A DNA stretch of 64,000 nucleotides from Malania oleifera (Eukaryota > Streptophyta > Magnoliopsida > Santalales > Ximeniaceae), in assembly GCF_029873635.1 (NCBI RefSeq), contig NC_080420.1:123264719-123328718 (forward strand). Reading direction: 5' to 3'. Positions 1 through 12,600 of this stretch are shown piece by piece. The translations under genes and the position numbers were made by a program. Every line of letters begins with the position of its first letter. Position 1 is the stretch's first letter. The notes beneath the pieces are model-generated. The model was not told the DNA's origin, ran no database searches, and saw only the letters and a program-made list of their open reading frames with translations.

Positions 1-380
1 GCAAGTTTACCTGACATACAACAGGATTGGCTATCCTTGTTGGTTCAATGATGTTTTATCCTTTCTTTTTCCTACTTCTTTGCCTAATCTGTTTAGGAGG
101 ATTTCTTATTCTCCTCTTTTAAACATTCTATCTTCTTTAATGAAATAATCTTCTTTTGTTCTTATAAAACAATTTGATCCTCTTTTAATGAGCAGATTCC
201 ATGCACCAAAAATATGGCTCATATTTTTTTGGATATAGTATTGAGTCTTATTGTTACTTGCATATTTCATTGCCTGGTTTCTTCAGCTTTCAAACACACG
301 CAAGCTTTTTGCCCCTTCCTCATAAAAACAACTGAAAGAATATTTTCTTCTTATATCCATATTATTGACTACTTCTACAG
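1..380 (+). other. MED13: MED13 intron with a probable LINE 3'-end remnant (about 1-140)
   Basis: The first bases read like the L1-type LINE tail seen again near 26206 (a DLQQDWL-like segment followed by a T-rich 3' end). The rest, up to the acceptor CTTCTACAG at 380, shows no gene. The ATG-bearing first exon of MED13 is not here. Confidence 0.4.
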
Positions 381-1295
381 GGAGGTCTTCATCATGTATC
401 ATGGTTCCAGTTTCTCCCTCATGAATCTGATCAGAACCCTCCACCTGATAAAAGGTTTGATTTCATTGCAGTTAATGTAGAAGTTTTAAATTTATTCTTT
501 ATTATGTCTTCTGATTTAATATTGAAGTTGGATTTCTTTTCATACTTGGGAAGTGTGAAAGTGGAGCAGAATGATGCTGCTACCATTGTTGTGCTTTCAT
601 CCCATTTGGAGTTGCAGAGGGGGGGATTTCTTAGCACATGGACCAATTCCTTTGTTGGACCTTGGGACCCATCACAGGGTTTACACAATCCTGGTAAATT
701 CTTGAATAAATAGTTAATGACTTGTGCTATGTTTTTTTTTATATCTGACCGTCTCTTATCTCCAAGCGCTCCCCTTTTTTACAAAATACACAGATGAGAA
801 AATAAAGCTCTGGCTTTTTCTTCCTGGGCACCATTCAGCTGTTGTTGAGCATGCAGAAGCTGCAGTATCTAGATTAAGAGGTATTTTGTTCATGAGTTGC
901 TTTACATATTTTTCTGATTACCGATGCTAAATTTGGTCTGTATTTAATTTATCAATCTCATTTTTGAGTTTTTTTCCAGATAATAGGTGAATATATTATG
1001 TAATTATGTTATTATGCTTATTAATGAATTAATTAATTTTTGTGGAAGTTGTTGCATCTGGATTGTGGCTGGCTCCTGGTGACTCAGAAGAGGTTGCAGC
1101 TGCTTTATCTCAGGCTTTGAGGAATCGCATAGAAAGGTTTCATTCTTTCATTGCTAAGTCTGCAGTCCATATCTGGTATTCTTGACATGACTATCTCATT
1201 GGAATTGGCAGAGCAATGATGGGACTTTCCTACATGAGATTTGGAGATGTGTTCTCAAGATATCATCCACATTCACAGACTGAAGAACTTTTCAG
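381..1295 (+). CDS. MED13: MED13 exon cluster 1 (five exons, N-terminal domain)
   Basis: Five short exons separated by introns of 75-168 bp encode visible residues 1-157. The order is [11 protein letters not shown], then [20 protein letters not shown] with [19 protein letters not shown], then [12 protein letters not shown], then [20 protein letters not shown], then [15 protein letters not shown]. These are the conserved start of the Med13 N-terminal domain. Exon ends are 454, 693, 880, 1136 and 1295, leaving phases 2, 1, 1, 2, 2. The residue at the first junction (AG+T = Ser) and the second (G+AT = Asp) come out as expected only with these borders. The exon after this cluster is 9.2 kb away. 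Confidence 0.93.
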
Positions 1296-3589
1296 GTTTG
1301 TTGCAATAGATATTCACGTTGGTAGTCCAAGTAATGGTTATGTTAATAATTTCTCTCGCTGATTAGCAAAAAAAAAAAAAAAAATCTCTTGTTTACTTGA
1401 GCTTTTGAAAAGGAATAGCATTGAAAATAATATGTACGGTGAAATAAAGGCTTTATCACAATATGAAACCAATCCACATGGCATGAATTTGTTTTTTAAA
1501 AAAAGAAAAAAAGTTCTATTCTTGACCCTTTTATAAATTTGTTTCAGTGGTTCACCCTCTCTTCAGCATGTTTGCATGCATGCAGGTTAGGGTTAGATCA
1601 TGGGTGATTGGGTGGTAGAAGTGGATCATCTTTTGCATGGACATAATCTCTCTGTTTATTCTAGTATGTTGCAGTCCTTCTGTCTCTTTAGAAGTTAATA
1701 GGACTTTTGAAAGGTCACGGTGATGCAGGGGCAGCATCAAGGTTCTGCAGCCATGGAGAAATTAGAAGAGAAGAAGGAAGGGGAAGGGAGGAGAGAGGAG
1801 ATACCTGGGTGGAAACTCACATTCTACTTCAATTCAAATTCATCAACAACTAACTACAACATGGCTTTCACACACTATTTATAAGAAAGCCTCTTTACCT
1901 GAAATTACACCTAAACCCCTAAGACTACATTATGTTACAAATATACCCCTACTTTACACAAATATTACAAAAAACCAACAAAATACCACATAATACTGTA
2001 CTAATTAAACTAAATACATAATGAACTACTAATTAAACACAAAAATTATCAATCCAATTCTTCTTAAGTAGTCTCCAACATGGATCTTCCCAAGGTCTTG
2101 CTTCTTGACCTACATCAACTCTCTCCCAGTTAGAAAAAATTCGGCCTCAAATTTTGAAGTGTTGGAGGATTAGAATTAAGAAGCAAACTAAAATTCTTCG
2201 AAAGCCAGTGGTTGAATAAGACATGAAACCATGCTCCATTGGCTGCACCATAGGCTTGACTTGAGAATTAGCATCAATGAACTCATCAGGGATGACAAAC
2301 TCTACAATAGGAATGTTGGTTAGACTTTGGATGTCTTCAAAAACATTCTTGCCTTAGTTGTAGTGTCTTTAAGTTGAGTAACTTCGACATGATCAATAAT
2401 CTCAGATTCTTTGTCTTGGTTAATTGGTAGATCATACTTCAAAACGATTTTATTCCCATTACAATGGAAGACATATGTGTTCTCAAGCCCTTGAGTCACA
2501 CCCAAGTCATCCAACCGAGGAGAACCAAGACATTATCAAGGTATGATATCACACCAAACATTATCAAGGTAAGCACCCATTTGGATAGGAACTAAACATT
2601 TTTCATAAACATTTAAGGTAGTGTTATCATTCCAAGATATGTTGTAAGGCCTTGGATGGGGTTCCAGATAAAGTAGCATACGAACAACTCCATTTTAGGA
2701 AACCACATTCATTGGACATCTCCCATCAATGATGATTTTGCAAATCTTTTCTCCAAATTTGAGAAAGGTGTTGAAAAGCTTGAAATTGTGCTCAAAGTTT
2801 GGCAAATGGCATTCCTTTTTCCTATAATTTGTCTCCATGTTGCTGAATTTATGCTTATACATGCTGCAACTATATATCTCAACCCTTTAACACAATTTCC
2901 CACAAGCCTTACTCCCAATTTCTCAAAAAAAAAAAAACTGTCTTTAATTTACCTTGATATTGATTGTCCTGCTGAAATGAAACAAATTTATGAAGAAAAC
3001 TCACAAATTACAGCAACAAAACCTTATTTTTGATGCTGGTAGTGACAATTTTTTGGGTTTCGTGCCAAATTATCATGCTTGCTTACAATATATTGTGTCC
3101 GCAATCAAATATCAAGCTGCAGATCAAGTTATCGTGGAGAAATTCAGAATATCGTGGCTGCAGGCAATTTCTCACGAGACAGGAAATTGTAGAAGACTCT
3201 GGGAGACTTTCTCACATGGTATGCCAGCATGTGAGGCGCGTGAGTCACCGACAGCAAGATTCTGGCGATGAAACTTCAGGCGACTGCAGATCAGTGGGTG
3301 GGGAGCACAGTGGTGGTGGTGTGATGAGAAAAACACAAGACACTAGTGATTCTTGAAGGCTGATGGGTGGAGTATGTTTGGCTGGCATGTGGGAGTCCTC
3401 CGGTGGCTAGACGGCGATGAAATTTTGAGGGGAAAGGTATCAGGGGGTTCTGTTTTTGGTTGTGTTCCAGGATGGTCGCTGGGAAGTGGTGTTCGAGATA
3501 TGGGGACACGACTGGAATTTCTGAAAAGTTCAGAAACTGCCGAACTGCTTTTCAAATTTTCTTTTTTTTTTTTAAACTGAAATTCAGAA

Positions 3590-3648
<59 letters not shown>

Positions 3649-6600
3649 TAGAGAGAGAAAGAGAGAGTTAAAAAAACTGCAGGAGAGAAAAGAAGAAGAT
3701 GGGAGGTTGGAGGAGTTGCTGTATAGAAAGTGCCAGAAACTGCCAAGAGACAGCCACAGAATTCTGAAATGAGTAAGAGAGTCGAGAATTATGGGAGAGA
3801 AAAGAAGAAGATGGGAGGTTGGAGGAGTTGCTAGACACAAACTGTTAGAAACTACGAAGAGACAGCCACAGAATTCAAAAATGAGAGAGGTGAGAGAATT
3901 ATGGGGGAGAATTAAGAGAAGAACAAGAAGAGAAGGAGAAGAGAAACAGACAAGAAGAAGAGGGCAGACATGCTGCTGGGCAGCGGGGAATTATGGACAG
4001 AACAGGAGATCAGAAACAGAGAAGGAAGAAGAGGAAGAGAAAATGAGAGAAGTGAGGGGGAATGGGTGGACTGAAATGGAAGAATGGAGATCGTGGTTGG
4101 GCTCTGATACCAAATGATGCAGGGGGAGCATCAAGGTTCTGCAGTCATGGAGAAATTCGAAGAGAAGGAGGAAGGGGAAGGGAGGAGATACCCGGGGGAA
4201 ACTCACGTTCAACTTCAATTCAAATTCATCAACAACTAACTACAACATGGCTTTCACACGCTATTTATAAGAAAGCCTCTTTACATGAAATTACACATAA
4301 AACCCGAAAACTACATTATGTTACAAATATACCCCTACTTTACACAAATATTACAAACAAGCCCACAAAATACACATAATACTGTTCTAATTAAACTAAA
4401 TACATAATAAACTACTAATTAAACTCAACAATTGCCAATCCAATTCTTCTTAAGTAGTCTCCAACATGGATCTTCCCAAGGTCTTGCTTCTTGTCCTACA
4501 TCACATGACCTCATGGGTCTCTTCTTTTAGTAATCGTATATCGGTAGAGGATGAAGGATAATCTTGTTTGAAGTGTTGATGTTAAAAGTGTAGTAGAGGC
4601 TGAGGTACTATTTCCGTTCTTCTTTTAGAAAATGTAAGAATTATTTTTTATGGGAAGATTTTTGGAAGTGTTTTTCTCTCTCTCTCTCTCTCACACGCAC
4701 ACGCGCGCGCGCATGCGCGCTTACTCACACACAATGCTTTTCTTGTTTTAATTGCTTAAGACACTAAATTGATTAACCCGATAATTACACACAACAATAT
4801 GTGAGGAAAGAGAAGTCGCGATGTTCTCTCAGCATGACAACTTTCCTGATGTCGTCCTGACCCTGCAAGCATGATTGGTTTGACCTTTCCTCTTGAACCC
4901 TACTACGTGCTCTCTCCCTCCATTGATATCATACTCAAGAAAGCAAACCTTAGCACTGGTATTCCAACCTTAATCGAGTCCTATTTTCCCTTCTTTTATT
5001 AGAAAACTTTTCTGTCTCCCAACAGACCACCCCAACAAACTTTTGAACACCCCTTCAGTAAATCATCCTTAGCCTCCAAAGACGATTGTTGTACCTTCTT
5101 TCAGCCTTCAGAGAACCCTTGCCCGTGATTCTGAGTCTCTGTAGTGTTGAGCGAGCCTGTTTTTCTGGCTATTTTGCGACTCTGGTTCATCGGAGTTCGT
5201 ATTGAAGAATGGGGGAGACCAGCGGCTTGTTAGGTAAGAAGTTGTTTGGGTGAGGAGGTCATTCCTTAGTGCGGGTCGAATGCAAAACCTTTTGTGCTAA
5301 TTGTCTTGAGCCCTTAGTTTTCGGGATTTTAGAGTTTTCAGAGAGAAAGTTTTCGTGCACTCATTTGGATTGTGAAGTTATTGGGGGTAATATGTGAAGG
5401 AAATCGAGGAGTAGATGAGCGGAAAGGAGAAGGGACTTGGGCCTTGATTAAATTGCGATCCAATGACAAAGGGAGATTCCTTCAAATAGAGAAGGGTATC
5501 TCAGGAAGGAAACACAGCATTCTATGTGTTCCTGAGAGTAAGAATAGTGAAGCCTGGAGGAATCTTTTTGAAGCTCTTTTGCAATTTTCATGTGAATGTA
5601 GCAAGGATATTGCAATTAGATATTAAGACTAGTTTCTTAAACATAATAAGGCACAAGAAGTTGATGATGGAGCTGAGCTGGGGCTTGAGCCAGTCAAAAA
5701 AGCGCACCTTTGCAGAAGTTGTTGGCTATGTGTCAGCGAGGGGGAAGATTGATTTAGGAAGGAATGATGGGGAATCCCGTGCTTTCAGGAAAGGTTCTCT
5801 AATTTCCCTACCCAGCCCAAATTTTAAAATTGCTTCCAAATTTAATATTGGGCTTGGGAGAGGGAAATTTGGGCCTGTTACCAGTGGGCCTCTTACAGCC
5901 AATAAATGGGTGATTAAAGGAAAAGGGGTAGCGGGCCAAGCCTTATCCAAAAGGATGTTGGGCCTAACTCAGAAGATAAGAAAATAATTGCTTATGCCCA
6001 AACTCGAGAGAACACTATGGAGAAAAGTGAGGGAAACAGGGAGGGCAGAACTGTGGCAGAAATGAAAGAAGTCAGCCCAGAGGTAGAGGGTTCTAGCAAG
6101 CATACTCCGATGGTTTCAACCTTAATGGATATGATTGAGCGGCCTAAAGACCCGATGACGAAATTACAGGGGGAGAGTAGTCCACCATTGCTTTGTCAGA
6201 CTACCATAGCCATCGTTCTTGAGCCACCATCATTCTTGAACCACAAGTTCTCAAATGAGAAAGGAGTTGGCTGCCACCGAATACCTCCTATATATAGTAG
6301 GATGGGGGAATGATCTGAGATGGGCCTTAGGGAAATGTTCTTCCCAGTATGGGGATTAGGAACCTAATTGATCCATGAAAAAGAGGGAGTCTCCATGGAG
6401 TTAGACCAAGAGTAGAAACTGCCAATAAGGGGTAGATCAATGAGTGCATTCTCGTTGATGAAGTGAACTCTTTCATGCTTGCAGTGTCTGAGGTGCTCCC
6501 ACTTCTTTTGTTGGGGTTCAAAACCATATTAAAATCTCCCCCATGGAACCAAGGATCCCTATTATCTTTAATTTTGAGGACCTCTCCACAGGATTTGCCT

Positions 6601-9600
6601 AGAAGGTTCTTGACCTGGACTTCCCCCAAATTTGAGCAGCCTGCAATTTTGTTTTTATTTACTGAAAACTCCAGTCTTTGAAGCTCCCAATTGGCATCCT
6701 TCTTCTTGCTATGCCCTGTGGCTTTTTAATGATGAGTTTCCCTTCTTCTCTTCTCTCTCTCAATTTCCTCAGAGATTCATTGGCCTATCATTGAACCCTT
6801 CAAAAGGAACTCTAATCCACTTGCTCTTTAAGCCCGTCCCCTTCAGAGTCCATTCCTTTGAGCACCTCAAAAACAGGGGAGGGAGAAGTGCTTTCCAAGC
6901 TACCTTGGCTTAGAAAGGGGGTTGAAACTAAAGCCAGACACTCTTCCCCTTGCTGGAATTCCAAGACTCCAGGACATAGTGCTGACCATCCTTCTTTAGC
7001 CTGTATTTCTTGCTCCTGCAGTGGCAGGATCTTCATATTTTCCTGAGTGGGGTCCTCGAAAAGTGCCTCGGGGGAGCCACTACTTGAGCCCCCCCCTGTA
7101 AATTGAAAAGGGGGATAAAGTATAGGGTACTAGCTCGAAGAGCTTACTTAGCTCGTTTCTACTAGAACCCAAAGTAAGGCCCACCCCAAGATCTTTGAAG
7201 CATGCAAAGGTTTTGGGCTTTAGTAAGCCTACCCCATATTAATTCAAATTTTGGATGTTGCTGGCTTTCCCTTTGGAACATTGAGACCAATCTTGAGGGT
7301 GCTGCCATAGTTGGGGTGAGAGCAATCAATTAGAAAAGAACTTGTCGCTACAGGCAAACCCTGGGGTGACGTAGCATAGAGAGAGGGATATTGATGCCCA
7401 ATCTTTTGCCACGACTTAGGAAAAGTCTCCTCATCCTTCTCTAAGCCCTTTGGTAATGTTTTCCAAATGGGGATCATTTTTTCCCTCGGATCTATAACTG
7501 TCGAGGAGATCTTACCCCAACCTAGAGCTTTGAAGCCTTCTGGAAAGGCTGTTCCTCAAACCTCCATCATTTTCCTTTGTTAGGGCAAGACGAAGCCCAA
7601 ACTTGTTTTCTTTGAGTTTGAGCAAAAACATTTTCCTTGTTCTTGGTGTGGTGATTCCACAATGGAGACACAAAGTTCTGTCTCTTGGTCTAGAAGTCTT
7701 CCCATGCAGCAAGGAACCATATAACTTTGTCTACCTCTATGAAAATGGAGATTTTCCTTGGCTCTTTGATTTCCTCAAACTTTGGGCAGATTGACTAGCT
7801 CTCCATAGAGAACCAGGTTCAAGGACTTCCTTTCGATGATCATTGCCTCGCATAGGTGGAGAGAGGGAGAGAGAGAGACCTGAATATTTTAAGTTATAGG
7901 CTTGGAGGTGCTTGTCAAGGGGATCCGTTGTTCCTTTGTTCATTTGCACTATTGATGCTTTAGGTAGATTGAGGGCTTGTGATGATGAATGGACTAGGAA
8001 GTGAGGGAGTGGTGGTGTCTCAAACTCATTACAGTTTGCGGTTAATACCCTACTTCTTTTGATGATCATACATAGCTCCTTTTGAATGTTATCACGATTT
8101 TATTAGACTTCCGAACAGAATTCTCATTTAAAATTTGAGGAATAGTGGGATCGGAGCTATCAATCACAGATCAGAGAGGGCTTTGGAGTTGCATTTTGCA
8201 TTGGCCTTCAACCTATTTAAGTGTTTCTTGGGGTGGCGGCCCTAGATTCTTTGCCTTTTGGGATCGTGAGGTGGCTAAGGTGTCTAATCTGGCAGTTGAG
8301 TGGAAGTGTTCTTTATTCTCTTTAGTAGGTCACATAACCCTTATTCAAGCCTCTCTCTTTCTCTCTACTATCCCTCTTCAGTTCTTGTCTTTATTTGGAA
8401 TTTTGTTGGTGTAGAGAATGCGGTTGAGAAAATTATGTGGGATTTTCTTTGGTTAGGGGTAGGGGAGAAGAGGGGTCATTTGGTTATTTGGGAGGTATTT
8501 TGTAGGTCAAAGGTCAGGAGAAAGAGGGGGGGGGGGGGGTTGTGTCTAGGTAAGTTGGTGTCTAAAGAAATATGGCTTTAATGGGTAAAATGGTTGTGGC
8601 AGTTTCCTAAGAGAACTCCCTTCATTACAAAGTTATTAGAAGTAAATTTGGCTTGCATGCGAATGTTTGGGATGCAAATAATAGGTATTAGATGTTCTTC
8701 TAAGAGTCTTTGGTGATGGTTCTCATATTTGTTTTTGGGAGGATATCTGGTTGGGTGATACTGCATTATCTATAACTTTTCCTCGTATATTTTTGCCTTC
8801 TTTATGGTTCATAATGCCATCACTTCTTCATTTATGATCTGTGATGCTAATACTTTATCTTGTGTTTTCCTTTTTGTATAAATTTAATTGGTAGGGACGT
8901 GGAGGAGATATCTTATTTGCTCTCTTTGTTGGAGGTTTGCTGTTCTTCTAGCACTGAGGGATGTTTGGGTTTGGAATTTGGATTTATTAGGAGCTTTTTC
9001 ATGTAAATTCTTCTTCGACAATTTCTTGGTTCTTGTCTTTTCTTCCCCATTGGAATATTTGGAAGGCCTAACTCTCCCTAGGGTTAAGGCATTCATTTGG
9101 CTGGTTATTCTTAATTGAGTTCACCAATAATCTTCTGAAGACTAGGAGGCCTGCTAAGGCATTATCCCATATGTTTGTGCTCCATGCTTTGACAGCTTAG
9201 AGAGAGAGGTTCCTATCTTTTCTTGCATTGTTTGGTTACATGGGGTTGGGCTGTGTAGAATAGACTGTTTGGATTACTTGGAGAGAGTTGGGTTTGTCTG
9301 GAGTCACTGGAAGATTTTTTGGTTTTCTCCTTCAGAGGTTTTGGCAGTAGTTGGGTTTTTCTGGAGTCACTGGAAGATTTTTTTGGTTATATCCTTTAGA
9401 GGGTTTGGCAGGAGTAAGGATGCTAGTAGAATGTAAAGATGTGCGATGTTTGTGGTTTGTGGTTTGTGGGGGATTTGGGTGGAATGGAATGTGCGTATTT
9501 TCACAGGAAAGATGTTGAATATATCAACATGTTTGCAGATTTCCAGTGGGATTGCAGGCTTTGTTTTGTATTTTACCTCCTATTAGGAGTGTTTCTTATC

Positions 9601-12600
9601 TATCTTTATATACATCCTTACATCTTTTACTGACATTTTTTTTTCAGTTAAAAAACCAAACAAAAGCTAAATAAAAAATTCCCTCTTTATTCCTTTTCTT
9701 TTATACTCAAGAACTGCAAATTCTCCTCTTCTAGCTGGTCTTGCTTCACTCTTGTTTTTTTACCATTTAAATGAACTTCTTTTCCTTGACGGGCAAACAG
9801 CCACAGGCTCAACTTGTCCAGCAAATGTTGAGCAGATATCTATATCCTTCCCATTGATCTCCTCCACAGGGGTAGGCAAAATCTCACCCATACATTTTTT
9901 TTTTTCTCATTTAGTGGAGGGCCGTTTTTTGGAAGGAGGGAATATAGAAGGGTCCATTTAGTTGTGGAAAACAATTGTCATTTTCCATTTTAATTTTTCC
10001 AAAAAATTACAAAAAGGTTAGCTAAATTTTCATTTTTTACAACATTTGTATGAAATATATGAACATCAGTAAACAGTTTTGACACTATTTTCTTGTGAAA
10101 ATAGTTTTATGTTTCTTTTCAAATTTTTGAAATAATTACAAAAATACCAATTTGTTTTCCAATTTTCCAAATTTATATAGAAAAGTTAGAAAACATCTTT
10201 TTACTATTTTCCTAGAGGGACTGTAGGAAGAACAGAAGGGATTCTAAAGTTACAAAAGAAAGAAATTGTGATTGCATGTGCTGTGATATGGTTGGGTTTT
10301 TATAATTCTTTTGTCAACAGGACTATTAGCTGGAAGTTACTGGATCCTTTTGTGTGCCTTTCTTTTCCCAGTTACATCAGAACTAGTGCTGCTTGTGTCG
10401 GATGGTTCCTACTTTCTTGGGCGTGTCATTGTCTCATATTGGATTCTTTATGTTGACTAACATTGTTGGCTTTCTTTGTAGGAGGGGGCAGCTTACAGTT
10501 GAGTTTGTCTTTGCTGCCACAGAAGAGGCAATCTTTGTGCATGTTGTAATATCTGCAAAGTACGTCAAGTATTTACCTCTTTTTCTTTTTGATCTGATGT
10601 TACGGTGTTATTGGACCAGTATCTGGTTAATAGATCTTCATGCACATTATACTCAGCAAAGTATATGAATTCATGCATGTTATTTTGTTTATTGCCCTCC
10701 ATGTTATTGTGCTTATTTTGTCATTAAATCTTCCTGGTACATGCGGTGAATTTATATTCATTTTTTCTCATTCCTTTCCAGGCATATTCGTGCACTCTCA
10801 AGCAGTGACATTGAAAGACTATTAAATTCTTCTAAGAGTTCTGGTGCAAAGCTTCCAGGTTGTTTGCTTGAATTTTTTTTTTTTTTTGCTCTGTAGAAAT
10901 TGCTAATGGCAGAATCTGATATTTAGGGTGTTAGTTATGATGATGTTTCATAAGAACTTTTACCTTACCATTCTTATAGGTTTTGTATCTAGATTTTTAT
11001 TCTGATTGTTTATAAAAGAGGGAGAATGGGGATATGTTATGTTTATTTCTGATCATTTAATACCTGTTATTTTGATGCAAATTGATTATCAAGTCAGGTT
11101 TATACTCTTCTATGATTCTATCTAATGCAGTGTCATCATATTCCCAAGATATTTTTAGTAAAATGCTCTATCCGTGTTCTGTCATGTTAACTTGATGAGC
11201 TTCATTGCTGTCTCGAGGATGAACTTCTATGTTCCTGTGCCCAATGCCGATGAACCTCACATACATATTCATTTGTTGAGTCATTGTTTGTTTCTTTGCC
11301 TGTAATAACCAGAATCCATTCGATTTCAAACCCAGAAACATACCTTTAACACAGCAAGGGTTATATTCTGAATCCTACTTAAAATCATACTTAGATTCCT
11401 GAAGATATTCTGATTCTTTTGACCCTTAACCTAGTTTCTGTCAATCCCTTACTCGGGAGAAATGTGACTGGATTGGAGAAAATACCTGCCTTGTTTAGCC
11501 AGTATCCTGGTTTTCTTATGCCTGATCTAGAGCAGGCAAGAAAATTTTTCAATCTGAGATATTGGTGTCTTGAATGTCCTGCAAATTATGGAGAGAACTG
11601 GAAGAGGGTTATCTCTCCTGTCACTGGGGGTGAAATGAAGATAATTGGGTGCACAATCACTTTCATCAGTTCTTGTCAGCGAGATCAGACTACATGGATA
11701 TGAAGTTTAGATTTCTGAATGGGTTCATTCTTATGTAATTTCTGGAAAGTAAATTGAGCAATTTAACATTCATTGAGGCATTTTTAGATTCCGGAAGAAG
11801 GTTGTTGTTGAGAATTCTTGATGGAGAAGAAGCATCAGGGTGGTGGCTGTCAGTTCTTTAGAGTTTTGGATGAAATTGAGACTGGCCACACTCTTGTTGA
11901 TCGGTAAGGGGTGCTATGACTGAACTGCAGAGAATTGTGAAAGCCGAAGAGGAGCTGCTAGATTTCCGGAGTATTGGCCATAAACCCAAATCTGCTGATA
12001 TGCTAATATGTTGATATCTGGAGCTCAATTGGAGAGGGATGGGAGTTCCACCGAAAACATTGGCTGGACTGTGCAGGTCGGAAAAAAATTTCACTGGAGA
12101 TTGCAGTTGGCAAGAGAGATATTTTGGTGCAAGAATGTCAGTCGTCATAAATCATGTTACACTTTGAATTTGAACAAGCTAGAGATGGAGGTAAATGGAA
12201 GGGAGATAATGGGCTGGGCACCAAGTTAGTGCATTTTCAATTCGGCCTCTTAGGAGGGAGGATGTGGGGAAGGAGTGGGGCTGCTAAATGGGCATAGTAG
12301 GAATTGTGTAGGGAGGTAGAGGGCTGTGGAGGCAGAAGGTGGCCTGGGCTGTATGATTTTGGGCCTTGTCCAAATTAAGAAAAGGAAATGACTACTAGAG
12401 TGGTTTCTTCTAAGCCAGCACAGCTGCTAATGGGCCACTAGGAGCTATATGATTTTAGCCTCCAAACTTGTTGCTTGTCGTCTCATTACAGTTGGGAATG
12501 CAACACAAGTTGCCACTCAGATTGAGGAGGACATGCAATGCGGTTCTCCTAAAGCTACATCAGCCCTTCAGTTTGAGAAGAGTACTAGTGGAGTTGTACG

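Larger units (their letters stand above)
1721..4503 (-). mobile_element. Non-autonomous Ty3/gypsy LTR retrotransposon, minus strand, 2.8 kb
   Basis: Two direct LTRs (1721-2117 and 4115-4503) both read TGATGC...CATCA on the + strand and are roughly 93% alike by eye. The tRNA-Met primer binding site (complement of TGGTATCAGAGC) is at 4101-4112, 2 bp inside the right LTR, and a purine-rich tract (GGGAGAGAGT, reverse strand) abuts the left LTR at 2118-2131. The element therefore reads right to left. The 2-kb interior keeps only a decayed retropepsin-like piece on the minus strand (2470-2760, with [12 protein letters not shown]) and no reverse transcriptase or integrase. Flanking 5-mers (CACGG, CATGA) do not match well, so a target duplication is not clear. 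Confidence 0.85.

Noticed and set aside
1586..1598. GGTTAGGGTTAG as interstitial telomere repeat
   Set aside because: Fewer than two full plant telomere units (TTTAGGG); chance match.
3343..3840. 165-codon minus-strand frame
   Set aside because: It runs through the (TA)n/(TGTA)n repeat and GA-rich duplication of the gypsy leader; biased low-complexity peptide, no domain.
4674..4722. Alternating CA/CG tract as a possible Z-DNA regulatory site
   Set aside because: It is a simple repeat deep in an intron with nothing else to support a function.
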